Numbered from the stretch's first letter, positions 9,356-18,517 are shown. The stretch: DNA of 64,000 nt from Chloroflexota bacterium (GCA_026708035.1 JAPOVQ010000035.1:62001-126000), one strand, 5' to 3'. The notes: a model not told the origin generated them from the letters alone. Program-made: numbers and translations.

Positions 9356-9829
9356 CTACTCGTCCCCGTCCGACGTGTCCTCCGAGGCCAGGGCCGTGCT
9401 CTCCGCGAAGACCTTGAACGATTCCATGATCTTGAGCGACTGCCGCTTGAACAGCGGCCGCATGAACCACGCCGCGATGCGCATGAAGCCGCCGAACTCG
9501 AACACGTTGTGCGCGATCCACTGGGTGGCGTTGGGGCCGTCTTCGACGAACCAATTCTCGATGACGTTCCGCACGCCCTCGGTCTCGTAGGTGCCGCTGA
9601 TCTCGTCCGGCAGGTTATAGCGCGTGAGTGTTTCGATCATGTCGAACGTCTCGCCGTTGTCACGCGCGAAGACCAGGCGCGACTGGGCGCCCGGCTGTCC
9701 CTGCGTGCCTTTGACGTGCTCGAAGCTCTGCAGGCCGTCCATCCACTTGAGCATGTTGTCGGGATCGTCGAACAGCTCGACCATCCGCTCGCGCGGCAGG
9801 TTGATGACGAGCTTGCAGGTGTACTTCAC
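9356..9829 (-). CDS. SRPBCC (START/Bet v1-like) family protein
   Basis: 157 aa. The sequence opens with a strand and helix typical of the polyketide-cyclase/SRPBCC fold (YTCKLVINLPRERMVELFDDPDNMLKWMDGL) and keeps alternating strands to a long final helix. This fold encloses a hydrophobic cavity for lipids or polyketides; the ligand is unknown. It starts at GTG 9829 behind GGGGA with 7-base spacing. The tail is acidic and low-complexity. Confidence 0.75.
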   Translation of the reverse strand: MKYTCKLVINLPRERMVELFDDPDNMLKWMDGLQSFEHVKGTQGQPGAQSRLVFARDNGETFDMIETLTRYNLPDEISGTYETEGVRNVIENWFVEDGPNATQWIAHNVFEFGGFMRIAAWFMRPLFKRQSLKIMESFKVFAESTALASEDTSDGDE

Positions 9830-9869
9830 ATAACATCCCCAGGGTGACGCTGTCCCATGCTACAGCGGG

Positions 9870-10688
9870 TCAGCGCCGCACCGTGTAGCGAATCGCGCTC
9901 TTGGGCACGCGCAATACGCCGTGGCGGTCGATCTCGCGCCGGATCAGATCGGAAATCTTCGCCGTGATCGCGGCGCGGTGGCTGTCGTCGGCGGGGCGGT
10001 CGGCGATGGCGTCGATGGGCCCCGTCGCGTAGTAGCGCAACGCGTCGGGCACGGTTGGAAACAAGAAGGCGTCGTCCCAGGTGTCGAGCCGGCATTGCGC
10101 GAATTCAGACGCGACGAGAGGCTCGTCCAGTTCGGTGAACCGCAGCGTGCGTCGCGGACGCGGCGCATAGCCCGCCGCCCGCGCAGCCTGGCGGTGCAGC
10201 TCGATCAGGACCGCCTGGCTGTCCGAGGCGTTGGTCGTGAGCACGGCACGGCCGCCGGGCTTCAGCACGCGCCGGATCTCTTGCAGAGCCAGCTCCAAGT
10301 CCGGCACGTGGAAGAGCACGTAGTTGGCGAGGACTCGATCCACCGCGCCGTCGGCGATGGGAAGAGACTGGAGATCAGCGACGCCAAGTCCCAAGGGCGC
10401 CCCGTCGCCCTCAGACTGCGAGGCCTTTTCCACCATCGCCGCTGATCGGTCGATGCCCACGATCCGAGCGCCGCGCCGCCGCAGCTCGTCGAAGCACGCC
10501 CCGTAGCCGCAACCCGCGTCCAGGACAAGGTCGCCGGGTCGCAGCGCCAGGCCATCGATCACCCACGCCACGAATGAATCGGACCGCTCGGAGAAGCTCC
10601 GGTGGGCTTCGATGCGCGTCCTCAGGCGCGAAGTATCCGAGTACTGCTCGTGCAGCAACGCGGCGTCGGCCGCCGGCCGGGCAGTCAT
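9870..10688 (-). CDS. class I SAM-dependent methyltransferase
   Basis: 272 aa. Motif I is VLDAGCGYGACFDEL followed by the acidic end of strand 2 (IVGIDRS); motif II/III are seen as VLANYVLFHVPDLE and LKPGGRAVLTT. This is the Methyltransf_11/25 type that acts on small molecules or quinone/lipid precursors; the substrate cannot be read from sequence. It is divergent from the phytoene-dehydrogenase-like gene, across a gap with a long inverted repeat. Confidence 0.85.
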   Translation of the reverse strand: MTARPAADAALLHEQYSDTSRLRTRIEAHRSFSERSDSFVAWVIDGLALRPGDLVLDAGCGYGACFDELRRRGARIVGIDRSAAMVEKASQSEGDGAPLGLGVADLQSLPIADGAVDRVLANYVLFHVPDLELALQEIRRVLKPGGRAVLTTNASDSQAVLIELHRQAARAAGYAPRPRRTLRFTELDEPLVASEFAQCRLDTWDDAFLFPTVPDALRYYATGPIDAIADRPADDSHRAAITAKISDLIRREIDRHGVLRVPKSAIRYTVRR

Positions 10689-10698
10689 GGCTTGAGAG

Positions 10699-10778
10699 AC
10701 GCAGGGGCCGCAGCCGCTGACGTCAACCGACCGCAGTCACGTCGGAAACTCCGCCGTCGAGAACGCCGGCCCCTGCGT
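10699..10778. repeat. 12-base perfect inverted repeat in a divergent intergenic region
   Basis: ACGCAGGGGCCG at 10699-10710 is the exact reverse complement of CGGCCCCTGCGT at 10767-10778, with 56 bases between. It sits in the 225-base gap between two divergent genes. It could be a paired operator or a structured RNA leader. I see no other feature in the gap. Confidence 0.5.
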
Positions 10779-10913
10779 ATACGCCCCATGGCGTTGGCGC
10801 CTCCCCACAAGGTCGAGCGCAGCGGCGGTTGGGCGGTCCGGGGCCGAGTCCGCCCAGTGCCCATGTCGCACGAGTTTGCCATTATGGCCGCGAAACAGAC
10901 CGAGGGCCTGACC

Positions 10914-12461
10914 ATGGCTGAGAATCCTCGAGTCGTCATCGTTGGCGCCGGACACAATGGTCTCGTCGCCGCCGGCTACCTTGGGCGGGCCGGCCTGGAC
11001 GTCCAGGTCCTCGAGCGCCGGGACGTCGTCGGCGGCGCGGCGGTGACCGAGGAGTGGTTTCCCGGATTCAACGTCTCCACCTGTTCCTATGTCTGCCACA
11101 TCCTGCAGCAGAAGGTCATCGACGAGCTCGAGCTGCGCCGTCACGGTTTCCACGTCTACCCCATCGATCCGTCGCGCGTCCATCCCCACCCCAACGGCAC
11201 GGCGCTCACGCTCTGGCACGACGACGAGCAGACGGTCGAGGAAATCCGCAAGATTTCGCCGGAGGACGCCGACGCCTGGATGGATTGGGCCGACTTTTGG
11301 CACCGCGCCGTCGGCATCCTCAGCGACTACTACCTGCGCCCGCCGCCCTCGCTGGCCGAGCTTTCCGAGCGGTTTCGCCGCGAGGACGAGGAGGAGCTGC
11401 TGGAGACCCTGCTCACGGTCCCGTTCAGGGAGCTGATCGAGCATTACTTCGTCTCGGACCAGGTCAGGGCGGCGATGAGCACCAGCACCTGGGACATGGG
11501 CGACATCGGCGCGCCGGGCAGCGCCTACATCACGGCCCTCTACCGCTTCAGCGCCTTCCGGGAAGATACGGAGAACTACGGCATCGTCCGCGGCGGCATG
11601 GGCGGCATCACCCAGTCGCTCGCCCGCTCCGCCGAGGCAGCCGGCGTTTCCATCAGGACCGGCGCCGAGGTGCGACGCGTTTTGGTGGAGCGGGGCCGGG
11701 TCACGGGCGTCCAGCTGCGCGATGGGGAGGTCGTCGAAGCCGACATCGTGCTGTCGAACGCGGATCCCAAACGGACCTTTCTCAAGCTGCTGGACGAGAC
11801 CGATCTTGACGCGGAATTCCTCGAGGCGGTCAAGGCGCTGAAAACCGATTCGGCCTCGGCCAAGTTCCTTTGCGCGCTGCGGGAGTTGCCCGACTTTTCC
11901 GCTTACCTGGGCGACGACTACAACCCGGAGCACCTGGCGATGATCAATCTCTGCCCCTCGGTCGAGAACGCGGAGCGGAGCTGGAACGACGCGAAGCACG
12001 GCCGTGTGCCCACCACGCCGATCGTCCAGGTGCAGATCCCCACCGTGTACGACCCGACGATCGCTCCGGAAGGCCGCCACATCCTGTCGATGTGGGTGTT
12101 CTTCGTGCCGCCGCATATCCGCGACGGCTCCTGGTCGGAATTGCGCCAGCCGTTTGGCGAGTGGCTGATCGACGAGCTGACGGCCTACGCTCCAAACTTC
12201 AGGGACGCCATCATCGACTGGACGCTGCTGACGCCGGAGGACATCGAGGAGCGCATCGGACTCACCGACGGCAACATCCGGCACATCGATCTCATTCCGC
12301 AGCAGATCCTCTCGCGGCGACCGCTGCCGGGTTGGTCGGACTATCGGACGCCGGTCGAAGGCCTCTTCCTCTGCGGGGCCGGCACGCATCCCGGCGGTGA
12401 GGTGACCGGCGCGCCCGGCCACAACGCGGCGCATGTGGTGCTGCAAGCGCTCGGCCGCTGA
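10914..12461 (+). CDS. phytoene dehydrogenase-like FAD-dependent oxidoreductase
   Basis: 515 aa. It begins with a textbook dinucleotide fold, VVIVGAGHNGLVAAGYLGRAGLDVQVLERRDVVGGAAVTEE. The GHNGL form and the STCSYVCH segment resemble the PYROXD2/CrtI-like subfamily. The C-terminus has the second FAD motif, VEGLFLCGAGTHPGGEVTGAPGHNAA. The substrate is unknown; there are no carotenoid genes nearby. ATG 10914 is preferred because GAGG lies 8 bases before it; an in-frame ATG at 10884 has no such site. Confidence 0.85.
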   Translation: MAENPRVVIVGAGHNGLVAAGYLGRAGLDVQVLERRDVVGGAAVTEEWFPGFNVSTCSYVCHILQQKVIDELELRRHGFHVYPIDPSRVHPHPNGTALTLWHDDEQTVEEIRKISPEDADAWMDWADFWHRAVGILSDYYLRPPPSLAELSERFRREDEEELLETLLTVPFRELIEHYFVSDQVRAAMSTSTWDMGDIGAPGSAYITALYRFSAFREDTENYGIVRGGMGGITQSLARSAEAAGVSIRTGAEVRRVLVERGRVTGVQLRDGEVVEADIVLSNADPKRTFLKLLDETDLDAEFLEAVKALKTDSASAKFLCALRELPDFSAYLGDDYNPEHLAMINLCPSVENAERSWNDAKHGRVPTTPIVQVQIPTVYDPTIAPEGRHILSMWVFFVPPHIRDGSWSELRQPFGEWLIDELTAYAPNFRDAIIDWTLLTPEDIEERIGLTDGNIRHIDLIPQQILSRRPLPGWSDYRTPVEGLFLCGAGTHPGGEVTGAPGHNAAHVVLQALGR

Positions 12462-12505
12462 AAGCCTGATCGGCATCCGGGCGTCTACTCGGTTCGGTCA
12501 GGGCG

Positions 12506-13537
12506 TTAGTTGCGGGCGTTGACGCCCTCATCAAGCGTGTAGAGCTCGTAGCTCTCGACCCGCGCACCGATCTGATGCTCGGCCAATAGCGCAGCGAGTT
12601 GCTCGCCACCGACAAGAGCGACTGGAGCCGCGTCTGCGCGCTCCGCCTCCTTCTTGGCCCCGCTACTGAAATCACTGGTCGTGATGATGAGTCCCTGCTC
12701 GTGCGCTCCGAGCGATCCGCGCACTTGCTGAACCACTGGCGCTTGCACGTTTCCCTTCCAGCGTTTCGCCTGCACCGCCATGCGAATCCGCACCGCACCA
12801 CCAACGACCAGGATGCCGCGAACGTCTACGCCGCCGTCTCCAGAGGCGTTGGTCACGCTGACATCCTCGAAGCCCATCGCTGTAAGGAGCTCTCCGACGA
12901 GGTTCTCGAAATCGGCAGGGGAACCGCTGCGTGCACGCTCAAGCAGCGCCTGGCGAACTTCCTTGTTTCTTTCCTCGATCAGAACCACGACCTCGCTCGG
13001 CAGCCAGGCAGTTAGTCCAACCATGCCGCGGCCGTGCCAGTCAAAGCGAGGCGTCTCACCGTGCTCTTCCTGACGCCGGACCTCACCCCAAATCATTGAA
13101 TACATCGATGCTGCCGGAGTGCGCCCTTCGGTGCGAATAAGGCCTTGATAAATCGCGCGCTGCGTGATCGTCTTGTAGTGCAACGGCTCTTGACTGCCAG
13201 ACTCGCCCAGTACCCGTTCGGCTGCATCGGTGAATGACAGGCTGCGCGGGGCAGCGCCGACCTCTTGCCGCGTATCGACTTCCTGCGGGTGAGCCGACCC
13301 AGCGTCTGGGACGATCGACGGATTCAGCGCAAAGCGGCCGCGGCCAGTGCGAACGAACCGAGCGGCATTGCCCTTTCTCTTCATTTCCCCGGAGATCTGC
13401 GCGTACACGGAATCTGAAGGCTTCTTGGCTGCCGTAGCCCATAGCGCGCGGGTCAGTATTCGCTCGGTAATCTCGCGATAGTGAAGAGGCCCGTCGGCGT
13501 CAAGGAGGACCACAGCAACTGCGTCTTGTGCGTTCAC
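12506..13537 (-). CDS. double HARE-HTH / Mrr-type restriction endonuclease
   Basis: 343 aa, with three parts. Residues about 3-70 (AVVLLDADGPLHYREITERIL...FVRTGRGRFAL) and about 103-180 (LHYKTITQRAIYQGLI...GRGMVGL) are two HARE-HTH winged helices. Residues about 208-325 form the Mrr catalytic domain: FENLVGELLTAMGFEDV, GDGGVDVRG (catalytic Asp) and VQAKRW (Gln-x-Lys, the Mrr variant). Mrr proteins are type IV nucleases that cut modified DNA, and HARE-HTH is proposed to sense modified bases. It starts at GTG 13537 behind GGGAGG. No methylase or partner is adjacent. Confidence 0.85.
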   Translation of the reverse strand: MNAQDAVAVVLLDADGPLHYREITERILTRALWATAAKKPSDSVYAQISGEMKRKGNAARFVRTGRGRFALNPSIVPDAGSAHPQEVDTRQEVGAAPRSLSFTDAAERVLGESGSQEPLHYKTITQRAIYQGLIRTEGRTPAASMYSMIWGEVRRQEEHGETPRFDWHGRGMVGLTAWLPSEVVVLIEERNKEVRQALLERARSGSPADFENLVGELLTAMGFEDVSVTNASGDGGVDVRGILVVGGAVRIRMAVQAKRWKGNVQAPVVQQVRGSLGAHEQGLIITTSDFSSGAKKEAERADAAPVALVGGEQLAALLAEHQIGARVESYELYTLDEGVNARN

Positions 13538-13628
13538 GCGGCAACCTCCCCTGGAAGCACGGCGACCTCAAATCCCACCGTCTTCGGCTCGCATGTGAAC
13601 ACGGCAAGAGCGCCAATGGATGAATTCG

Positions 13629-13706
<78 letters not shown>

Positions 13707-13743
13707 ATACCCGCCAGTATAGGCGAGCGGCGACGCCAGTCGG

Positions 13744-14667
13744 CTAGACCAGGGCTCGCTCGGGGTCGAGAGCATCCCTAAGGGGGGTCCAGGCATCATC
13801 GGATGGTGGCATTGGCGCCGCCAGGGGGCGGTCGATGGCAGACCAGCCGCCCCGGTCTTGGATGGCATTCGCAACGGCCGCAGCTACCCCGGGACTTGGA
13901 CAGCCGATGAGCGCGCGGGAGCCATCGGCGCTGACGACCCGTGGCATCGCGGGTGCGAAAGCTTCCCACTCGGCCTCACTCCATCCGGACGGCAGCTCCT
14001 CGGCCCGCACCTCGACGGGCGACGCAAGCACCTGGCTCAGCTCCGGGCGTGCGTCGGCGCCGATCGCATCACCCGGCGCGGCATGGCGCAGACGCAGCGT
14101 CACTTCGGCGAGTGCGCCCAGGTGTCCGCCGGAGCCCCACATGGCGTGTGTGAGGCCATATCCCGCCGAGAATTTGACCGTGGCGCCCCCGACGTGAATG
14201 GTCTCGCCCGAGGCCAGCACTACCGTGGCGCCGAGGATCCACCGTCGCGCCGGCGCGTCATCCGCGCGCACCGCCGATCCGCGACCGGACGCGATCAGCC
14301 CGCCCACGGTGCCGTCGGGCTCCAGCCGCTCGACCGGCCACACCAGTCCGTGTTCCCAAAGGCGCTGCCGCAAATCGGCCAGCGTCACGCCGGCCCGCAC
14401 GCGCGCGATCAAGTCGAGCGGCTCGATCTGGATCTCGTTGAGCGCAGCGGTCGTGACCACCAGGGCATTTGGCGGCGGCGGCGCCGTGCGTGAGGCCAGG
14501 CTCTGCGTGCCCACGATGCGAATGTGCCGGGCCTCGGCCAGCGCGGCGCCCAGCGCGGCTATGGTGGGCGGCGTCAGATCGGCCGGCGGATGGCGCATGC
14601 GGGCAAAGGGTAGCGCGGGGGCCGTCCACGACCCAGAATCGGCCATGAGCACCGGACCAACGTTCAT
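13744..14667 (-). CDS. FAD-binding (PCMH/GlcE-type) oxidoreductase
   Basis: About 307 aa. It has the FAD_binding_4 elements: RIVGTQSLASR near the front, strand/helix RVRAGVTLADLRQRLWEHGLVWPV, and the phosphate-binding VGGLIASGRGS, followed by LGATVVLASGETIHVGG. It is short, like the GlcE subunit of glycolate oxidase, and lacks a full C-terminal oxidase domain; no GlcD/GlcF partners are nearby. The frame is open to 15015, but that part is antisense to murT. ATG 14667 was chosen (14646 is possible). Confidence 0.72.
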   Translation of the reverse strand: MNVGPVLMADSGSWTAPALPFARMRHPPADLTPPTIAALGAALAEARHIRIVGTQSLASRTAPPPPNALVVTTAALNEIQIEPLDLIARVRAGVTLADLRQRLWEHGLVWPVERLEPDGTVGGLIASGRGSAVRADDAPARRWILGATVVLASGETIHVGGATVKFSAGYGLTHAMWGSGGHLGALAEVTLRLRHAAPGDAIGADARPELSQVLASPVEVRAEELPSGWSEAEWEAFAPAMPRVVSADGSRALIGCPSPGVAAAVANAIQDRGGWSAIDRPLAAPMPPSDDAWTPLRDALDPERALV

Positions 14668-14688
14668 GCGGCGATCGGTTCGCACGCC

Positions 14689-16083
14689 TTGAGACGGCGG
14701 ATCCAACGCGCGGCGGCCACGGCCACCGCGCGCGCGGCGACCGCCGTGTCCCGCTTGACTCGACGCGGCGGGGGAACCGCCATCAGCGGGCTCGTGGCTC
14801 AGGCGGTTTGGCCGCACTACGTGCCCGATGCCCTCAATAGCCTCTCGCGGCTGGTGCTCGTCAGCGGCACCAACGGCAAGACCACGACCACGGCGCTGAT
14901 TGCGGCGGCGCTGCGCGCGTCGGGTCACGAGGTCTGGACCAACCCCACGGGATCGAATCTGGAGCGCGGCATCGCGGCGGCGCTGGCGCGGCGCGCCGCG
15001 TGGCACGGCGGACAACGTCGTGAACGGTCGGCGGTTGGCGTCTTCGAGGTGGATGAGTGGGCGCTCGCGTCCCTGCTGCCGCGCCTATCGCCGACGCTCG
15101 TGGTGCTGTTGAACCTGTTTCGAGATCAGCTCGATCGCTACGGCGAGATCGACACGACCGCCGGCGCCTGGCGCGAGGTCATTGCGGGGCTGCCCGACAC
15201 GGCAACCGTCCTCGCCAACGCCGACGATCCGCTGGTGACGTCGGTGGCCGAGGTTCACCCGGGTCGCGTGGATTGGTTCGGCAGCGACCGCTTGGGCGCG
15301 GCGGGGGAGCTTGATCCCTGGGCCGACGTCCGCGGCTGTCCCACGTGCGGTGAACCGCTGACTTACGACGCCGTCGCCTTTGCGCATCTGGGCCGCTGGC
15401 GCTGTCCGGCGGGCGACCTGGTGCGCCCCTCGCCCGACGTGGCCATCGTGGCCGCCCAACCCCGCGGAGTTGACGGATTGAACCTCACCCTGACGGCCGA
15501 CGGCTGGCAATCCGAGGCGGACGTACCGCTGCCGGGTCTCTACAGCGCCTACAACGTCGCCGCCGCCGTAGCCGCCGCGCGGGCGATCGGCATTGGACCG
15601 GCGGAGGCGCTGGATGCCGTGGCCCAAACCGGCCCCGCCTTTGGCCGCGCGGAAGTGATCCCGACTCCTCACGGGGAGATCGTGCTGCTGCTCACCAAAA
15701 ATCCCACCAGCGCCAACCAGGTCCTGGATCTGCTGGCCGCCGAGCCGGAACGGCTGGATACGCTGGTGCTGCTGAACGACGGCGTCGCCGACGGCGAGGA
15801 TGTCTCGTGGATTTGGGACGTGGAGTTCGAGCGCCTGCGACCGCGTCGGCTCACGCTTGGCGGTCGGCGGGCTCGTGACCTGGAGTTGCGCGTGAAATAC
15901 GCCGGGGTGCAGCCATTGGCCGGAGGCGTCGAGATCGAGCCGGGCATTACCGAACCGCTTGATCGGGCGCTGAGCCGCGCTGGCGGCCGGCTGGCGGTCG
16001 TCGCCACCTATACGGCGATGCTGGACGTGCGGGCCGTGTGCGTCGCGCGGGGCTGGACGACTCCCTACTGGAGCGACGCGTGA
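14689..16083 (+). CDS. murT: lipid II isoglutaminyl synthase, MurT subunit
   Basis: 464 aa. MurT binds ATP and lipid II and, with GatD, amidates the alpha-carboxyl of D-Glu in the peptidoglycan stem. Seen here: the Mur-ligase P-loop SGTNGKTTTT (residues 59-68), NPTGSNLERG, the FEVDEWAL loop, and the C-terminal DUF1727 region (TKNPTSANQVLDLL, LNDGVADGEDVSWIWDVEFE). The inserted zinc ribbon has Cys217, Cys220 and Cys239, but position 242, where a fourth Cys is normal, is Gly (GGC, 15412-15414). The start is TTG 14689, chosen for family length. It overlaps gatD by 4 bases. Confidence 0.92.
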   Translation: MRRRIQRAAATATARAATAVSRLTRRGGGTAISGLVAQAVWPHYVPDALNSLSRLVLVSGTNGKTTTTALIAAALRASGHEVWTNPTGSNLERGIAAALARRAAWHGGQRRERSAVGVFEVDEWALASLLPRLSPTLVVLLNLFRDQLDRYGEIDTTAGAWREVIAGLPDTATVLANADDPLVTSVAEVHPGRVDWFGSDRLGAAGELDPWADVRGCPTCGEPLTYDAVAFAHLGRWRCPAGDLVRPSPDVAIVAAQPRGVDGLNLTLTADGWQSEADVPLPGLYSAYNVAAAVAAARAIGIGPAEALDAVAQTGPAFGRAEVIPTPHGEIVLLLTKNPTSANQVLDLLAAEPERLDTLVLLNDGVADGEDVSWIWDVEFERLRPRRLTLGGRRARDLELRVKYAGVQPLAGGVEIEPGITEPLDRALSRAGGRLAVVATYTAMLDVRAVCVARGWTTPYWSDA

Positions 16084-16832
16084 CCGCCGACGGCCCGACG
16101 CTGCGGCTGGCATATCTGTACCCCGATCTGATGAATCTCTACGCGGACCGCGGCAACGTGACCTGCCTGCAACAGCGCTGCGCCTGGCGCGGGATCGAAC
16201 TCCGGGTCACCACGGTCGCCTGGGGTGATTCGCTGGACGATCCGCAGGACATCTACGTGATCGGCGGCGGTCAGGACCGCCAGCAGCGAGCCGCCAGCGA
16301 GGGCCTGTCGCGGCGGCATGCCGATCACATTGGACGCGATATCGCCGACGGCGCGGCCATGTTGGCCGTATGCGGCGGCTATCAGCTGATGGGGCGGTCC
16401 TACCGCGACGCCGACGGCACCGCGATGCAAGGGCTCGGCATCTTCGACATGGAGACTGTGCACCCCGGGCCCAAGGTGGCGCGTTGCATCGGCAACATCG
16501 CCTGCCGTTGGGAGGGATCCGATCTCATCGGGTTCGAGAACCACGGCGGCCGCACCTATCTGGGCGCCGGCGCGCGACCGCTGGCCGCGGTCGTCAAGGG
16601 GTTTGGCAACAACGGCACGGACGGCGGCGAAGGGGCCCTGGCGGGCGCCGCTATCGGCACGTATATGCATGGGTCGCTGCTGCCGAAGAACCCGCACCTG
16701 GCCGACCACCTGCTCGCCATGGCGCTGCGGCGTGTAGACCCGGAGTACGCCCTCGCACCGCTGGACGACGATGTCGAGTGGCGGGCCCATCGGGCCGCGC
16801 TGCGGATCGTGGGGGTTTCGGCACGTCGCTAG
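16080..16832 (+). CDS. gatD: lipid II isoglutaminyl synthase, GatD glutaminase subunit
   Basis: 250 aa, the usual length. This CobB/GATase-3-like glutaminase releases ammonia for MurT. The nucleophile is Cys98 (MLAVCGGYQLMG) and the His is in GTYMHGSLLPKNP (His197). The N-terminus LRLAYLYPDLMNLYADRGN is diagnostic for GatD. GTG 16080 overlaps the murT stop in a GTGA arrangement, so the two subunits are made together. Its stop overlaps the convergent hydrolase gene by 4 bases. Confidence 0.94.
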   Translation: MTADGPTLRLAYLYPDLMNLYADRGNVTCLQQRCAWRGIELRVTTVAWGDSLDDPQDIYVIGGGQDRQQRAASEGLSRRHADHIGRDIADGAAMLAVCGGYQLMGRSYRDADGTAMQGLGIFDMETVHPGPKVARCIGNIACRWEGSDLIGFENHGGRTYLGAGARPLAAVVKGFGNNGTDGGEGALAGAAIGTYMHGSLLPKNPHLADHLLAMALRRVDPEYALAPLDDDVEWRAHRAALRIVGVSARR

Positions 16833-17764
16833 GCGGGCGGCGCTCCTTGAGCGTCGTTCATGGCCACCCGGATCGCCTGTGCCACGATTTCCGGTTCGTC
16901 GAGCTGCACGGAATGCCCGGCGCCGGCAATCACCCGCAAGCGCCCGTCGGGCACGCGCGCCGCGACCTCGCGGCCCAGCTCAACGGAAAGCGTGCGGTCG
17001 CCGGCGCCCCAAAGCACCAGCACCGGCGCACGCACGTCGGCCAGCTGCTCGCGGAGGTCGTCGACCGGCGGCTGGATATAGCCGTCGTGGATTCCTTCCA
17101 GAAAGCCGGGCGTCTGGGTCTGGCGGAACAGCTCGTCAATGCGGCCAGCGGGCAGCCGGTGCGGCTTCGCCATCTGCTGCCGCTGGCGCCAGGCGAGCCA
17201 GCGCCGGCTGAACATGCTGCGCTCGAAGAGCCAGACGACCAGGGGCCAGGTCCACGCGTCGCGCGCCGGATATGGGTCCGGCTCGCGGGCGAATGGCGCG
17301 ACGAGCACCAGATTTCGCACCCGCGACGGATAGCGGCCGGCGAAGGCCAGCGCCGTCTGCCCGCCCATGGAGGCGCCGACCAACGTCACCGCGTCGAGTT
17401 GTAGAGTGTCCAGCAGAGCGCGCAGCCACTCCGCGCGTCCCCAGACTCCCGCAGGGACGGACGCGCCCTTGGCTGAGCGACCGAACCCCGGCAGGTCCAC
17501 CGCCACGCAGCGATGGCCCGGTCCGAGCCGGTCGATCACCGGATCCCATACGCCGGCCGTGCTCAGGAAGCCGTGCAGAAACACCACCGGCGGGCCGTCG
17601 CCCGTCACTCGCGCGTGATAGGCCGAGCCGTCCACCTCGATGAATCCGGCCCCGTCGGCCGCGGGGCCTACCGGTGTGGGTTCCCGGGGCGGCTGCAAAC
17701 GACGCCGGACGGCAAGCACCCCGGCGGCCGCCGCCAGCACCGCCGCTAGCACCACCTGACGCAT
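16829..17764 (-). CDS. alpha/beta hydrolase, membrane-anchored
   Basis: About 311 aa. One N-terminal hydrophobic segment (VVLAAVLAAAAGVLAV) is followed by an alpha/beta hydrolase: oxyanion region VVFLHGFLSTAGVWD, nucleophile elbow GASMGG, Asp in LWGAGDRTL and His in AGAGHSVQLDEP. The triad is complete. This is the broad esterase/C-C hydrolase group and the substrate is unknown. The frame is open to 17827; ATG 17764 puts the anchor at the N-terminus. Confidence 0.82.
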   Translation of the reverse strand: MRQVVLAAVLAAAAGVLAVRRRLQPPREPTPVGPAADGAGFIEVDGSAYHARVTGDGPPVVFLHGFLSTAGVWDPVIDRLGPGHRCVAVDLPGFGRSAKGASVPAGVWGRAEWLRALLDTLQLDAVTLVGASMGGQTALAFAGRYPSRVRNLVLVAPFAREPDPYPARDAWTWPLVVWLFERSMFSRRWLAWRQRQQMAKPHRLPAGRIDELFRQTQTPGFLEGIHDGYIQPPVDDLREQLADVRAPVLVLWGAGDRTLSVELGREVAARVPDGRLRVIAGAGHSVQLDEPEIVAQAIRVAMNDAQGAPPA

Positions 17765-17863
17765 CGGAAGTCCGCAGGCAACGTCGCCCCGGCACGCTAG
17801 CACCTCCTGCCCCCCGCGCTCCCTCACCTAACGGCCCGGCTCCTGCTTCCCTGCCGGTCCGGC

Positions 17864-17896
17864 CCCCTCTCCCAAGGGAGAGGGTTGGGGTGAGGG
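17864..17896. repeat. dispersed intergenic palindromic repeat
   Basis: The core CCCTCTCCC-AA-GGGAGAGGG is followed by TTGGGGTGAGGG. A second copy (CCCTCTCCC-TGGAA-GGGAGAGGG, then CCAGGGTGAGGG) lies at 19082-19116. Both are just outside gene ends, as expected for a dispersed intergenic family. Confidence 0.65.
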
Positions 17897-17968
17897 GGTC
17901 TGGGGCATGCCGGATCACGTCGCCCCACCGTCACTACCGCCCCGCCACCTACACTGGCCGCGCCCGCT

Positions 17969-18517
17969 GTGAAGGCACGCCCCCGAGGTTCGATCTGGAC
18001 ACCACACCCACGCGACGCTGTGACCGCCCTGCGTGACGCGCCCGGCGAACGTCGCTCGCGCCGGTGGTGGTTGCGGCGCAGCTTCGTGCCGCCGCTGGTG
18101 GGCGCGCTTGGCGCGATCGGCATCGGCGCCGCGTGGCGTCTCGCCTGGACGCCGGCCACGAGGCGCTTTGGCGGCACGATTCGCGTGGGCCGGCCCGATG
18201 ACTACCAGGTTGGCGAGTCACGCCACTGGGCGGACGGCCAATTCCACTTGGTGCGACTTGCCGATGGGTTCCTGGCGCTTTATGAGCGCTGCCCGCACCT
18301 CGGCTGCCCGATTCCGCCCCCGCGCGACGGCGTGTTCGAGTGCCGCTGCCACTTTTCGCGCTTCGCCCTCAGCGGCGAGCGACTGACGGGTCCCGCTGAG
18401 CGCCCGATGGATCTCTTTCCGGTGGGCTTGAGCGGCGAGGCGCTGGTGGTGCGCACCGGCCTGGGGGCCATCCGGCAGCGGGAGGCTTACGACCCTGGGC
18501 AGGCGCTCCAACCGTAG
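17969..18517 (+). CDS. Rieske [2Fe-2S] protein, membrane-anchored
   Basis: 182 aa from GTG 17969 (or 165 aa from GTG 18020). A basic stretch (RRSRRWWLRR) precedes one membrane helix (FVPPLVGALGAIGIGAAW), then a Rieske domain with cluster motifs CPHLGC and CRCH (C-x-H ... C-x-x-H) and both bridging Cys. It resembles the iron-sulfur subunit of cytochrome bc-type complexes, but no cytochrome b gene is adjacent, so the partner is unknown. There is no ATG in the 5' region. Confidence 0.8.
   Translation: MKARPRGSIWTPHPRDAVTALRDAPGERRSRRWWLRRSFVPPLVGALGAIGIGAAWRLAWTPATRRFGGTIRVGRPDDYQVGESRHWADGQFHLVRLADGFLALYERCPHLGCPIPPPRDGVFECRCHFSRFALSGERLTGPAERPMDLFPVGLSGEALVVRTGLGAIRQREAYDPGQALQP

Noticed and set aside
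10737-12476. 579-codon minus-strand open frame
   Set aside because: Antisense to the phytoene-dehydrogenase-like gene and crosses its promoter region; no motifs.
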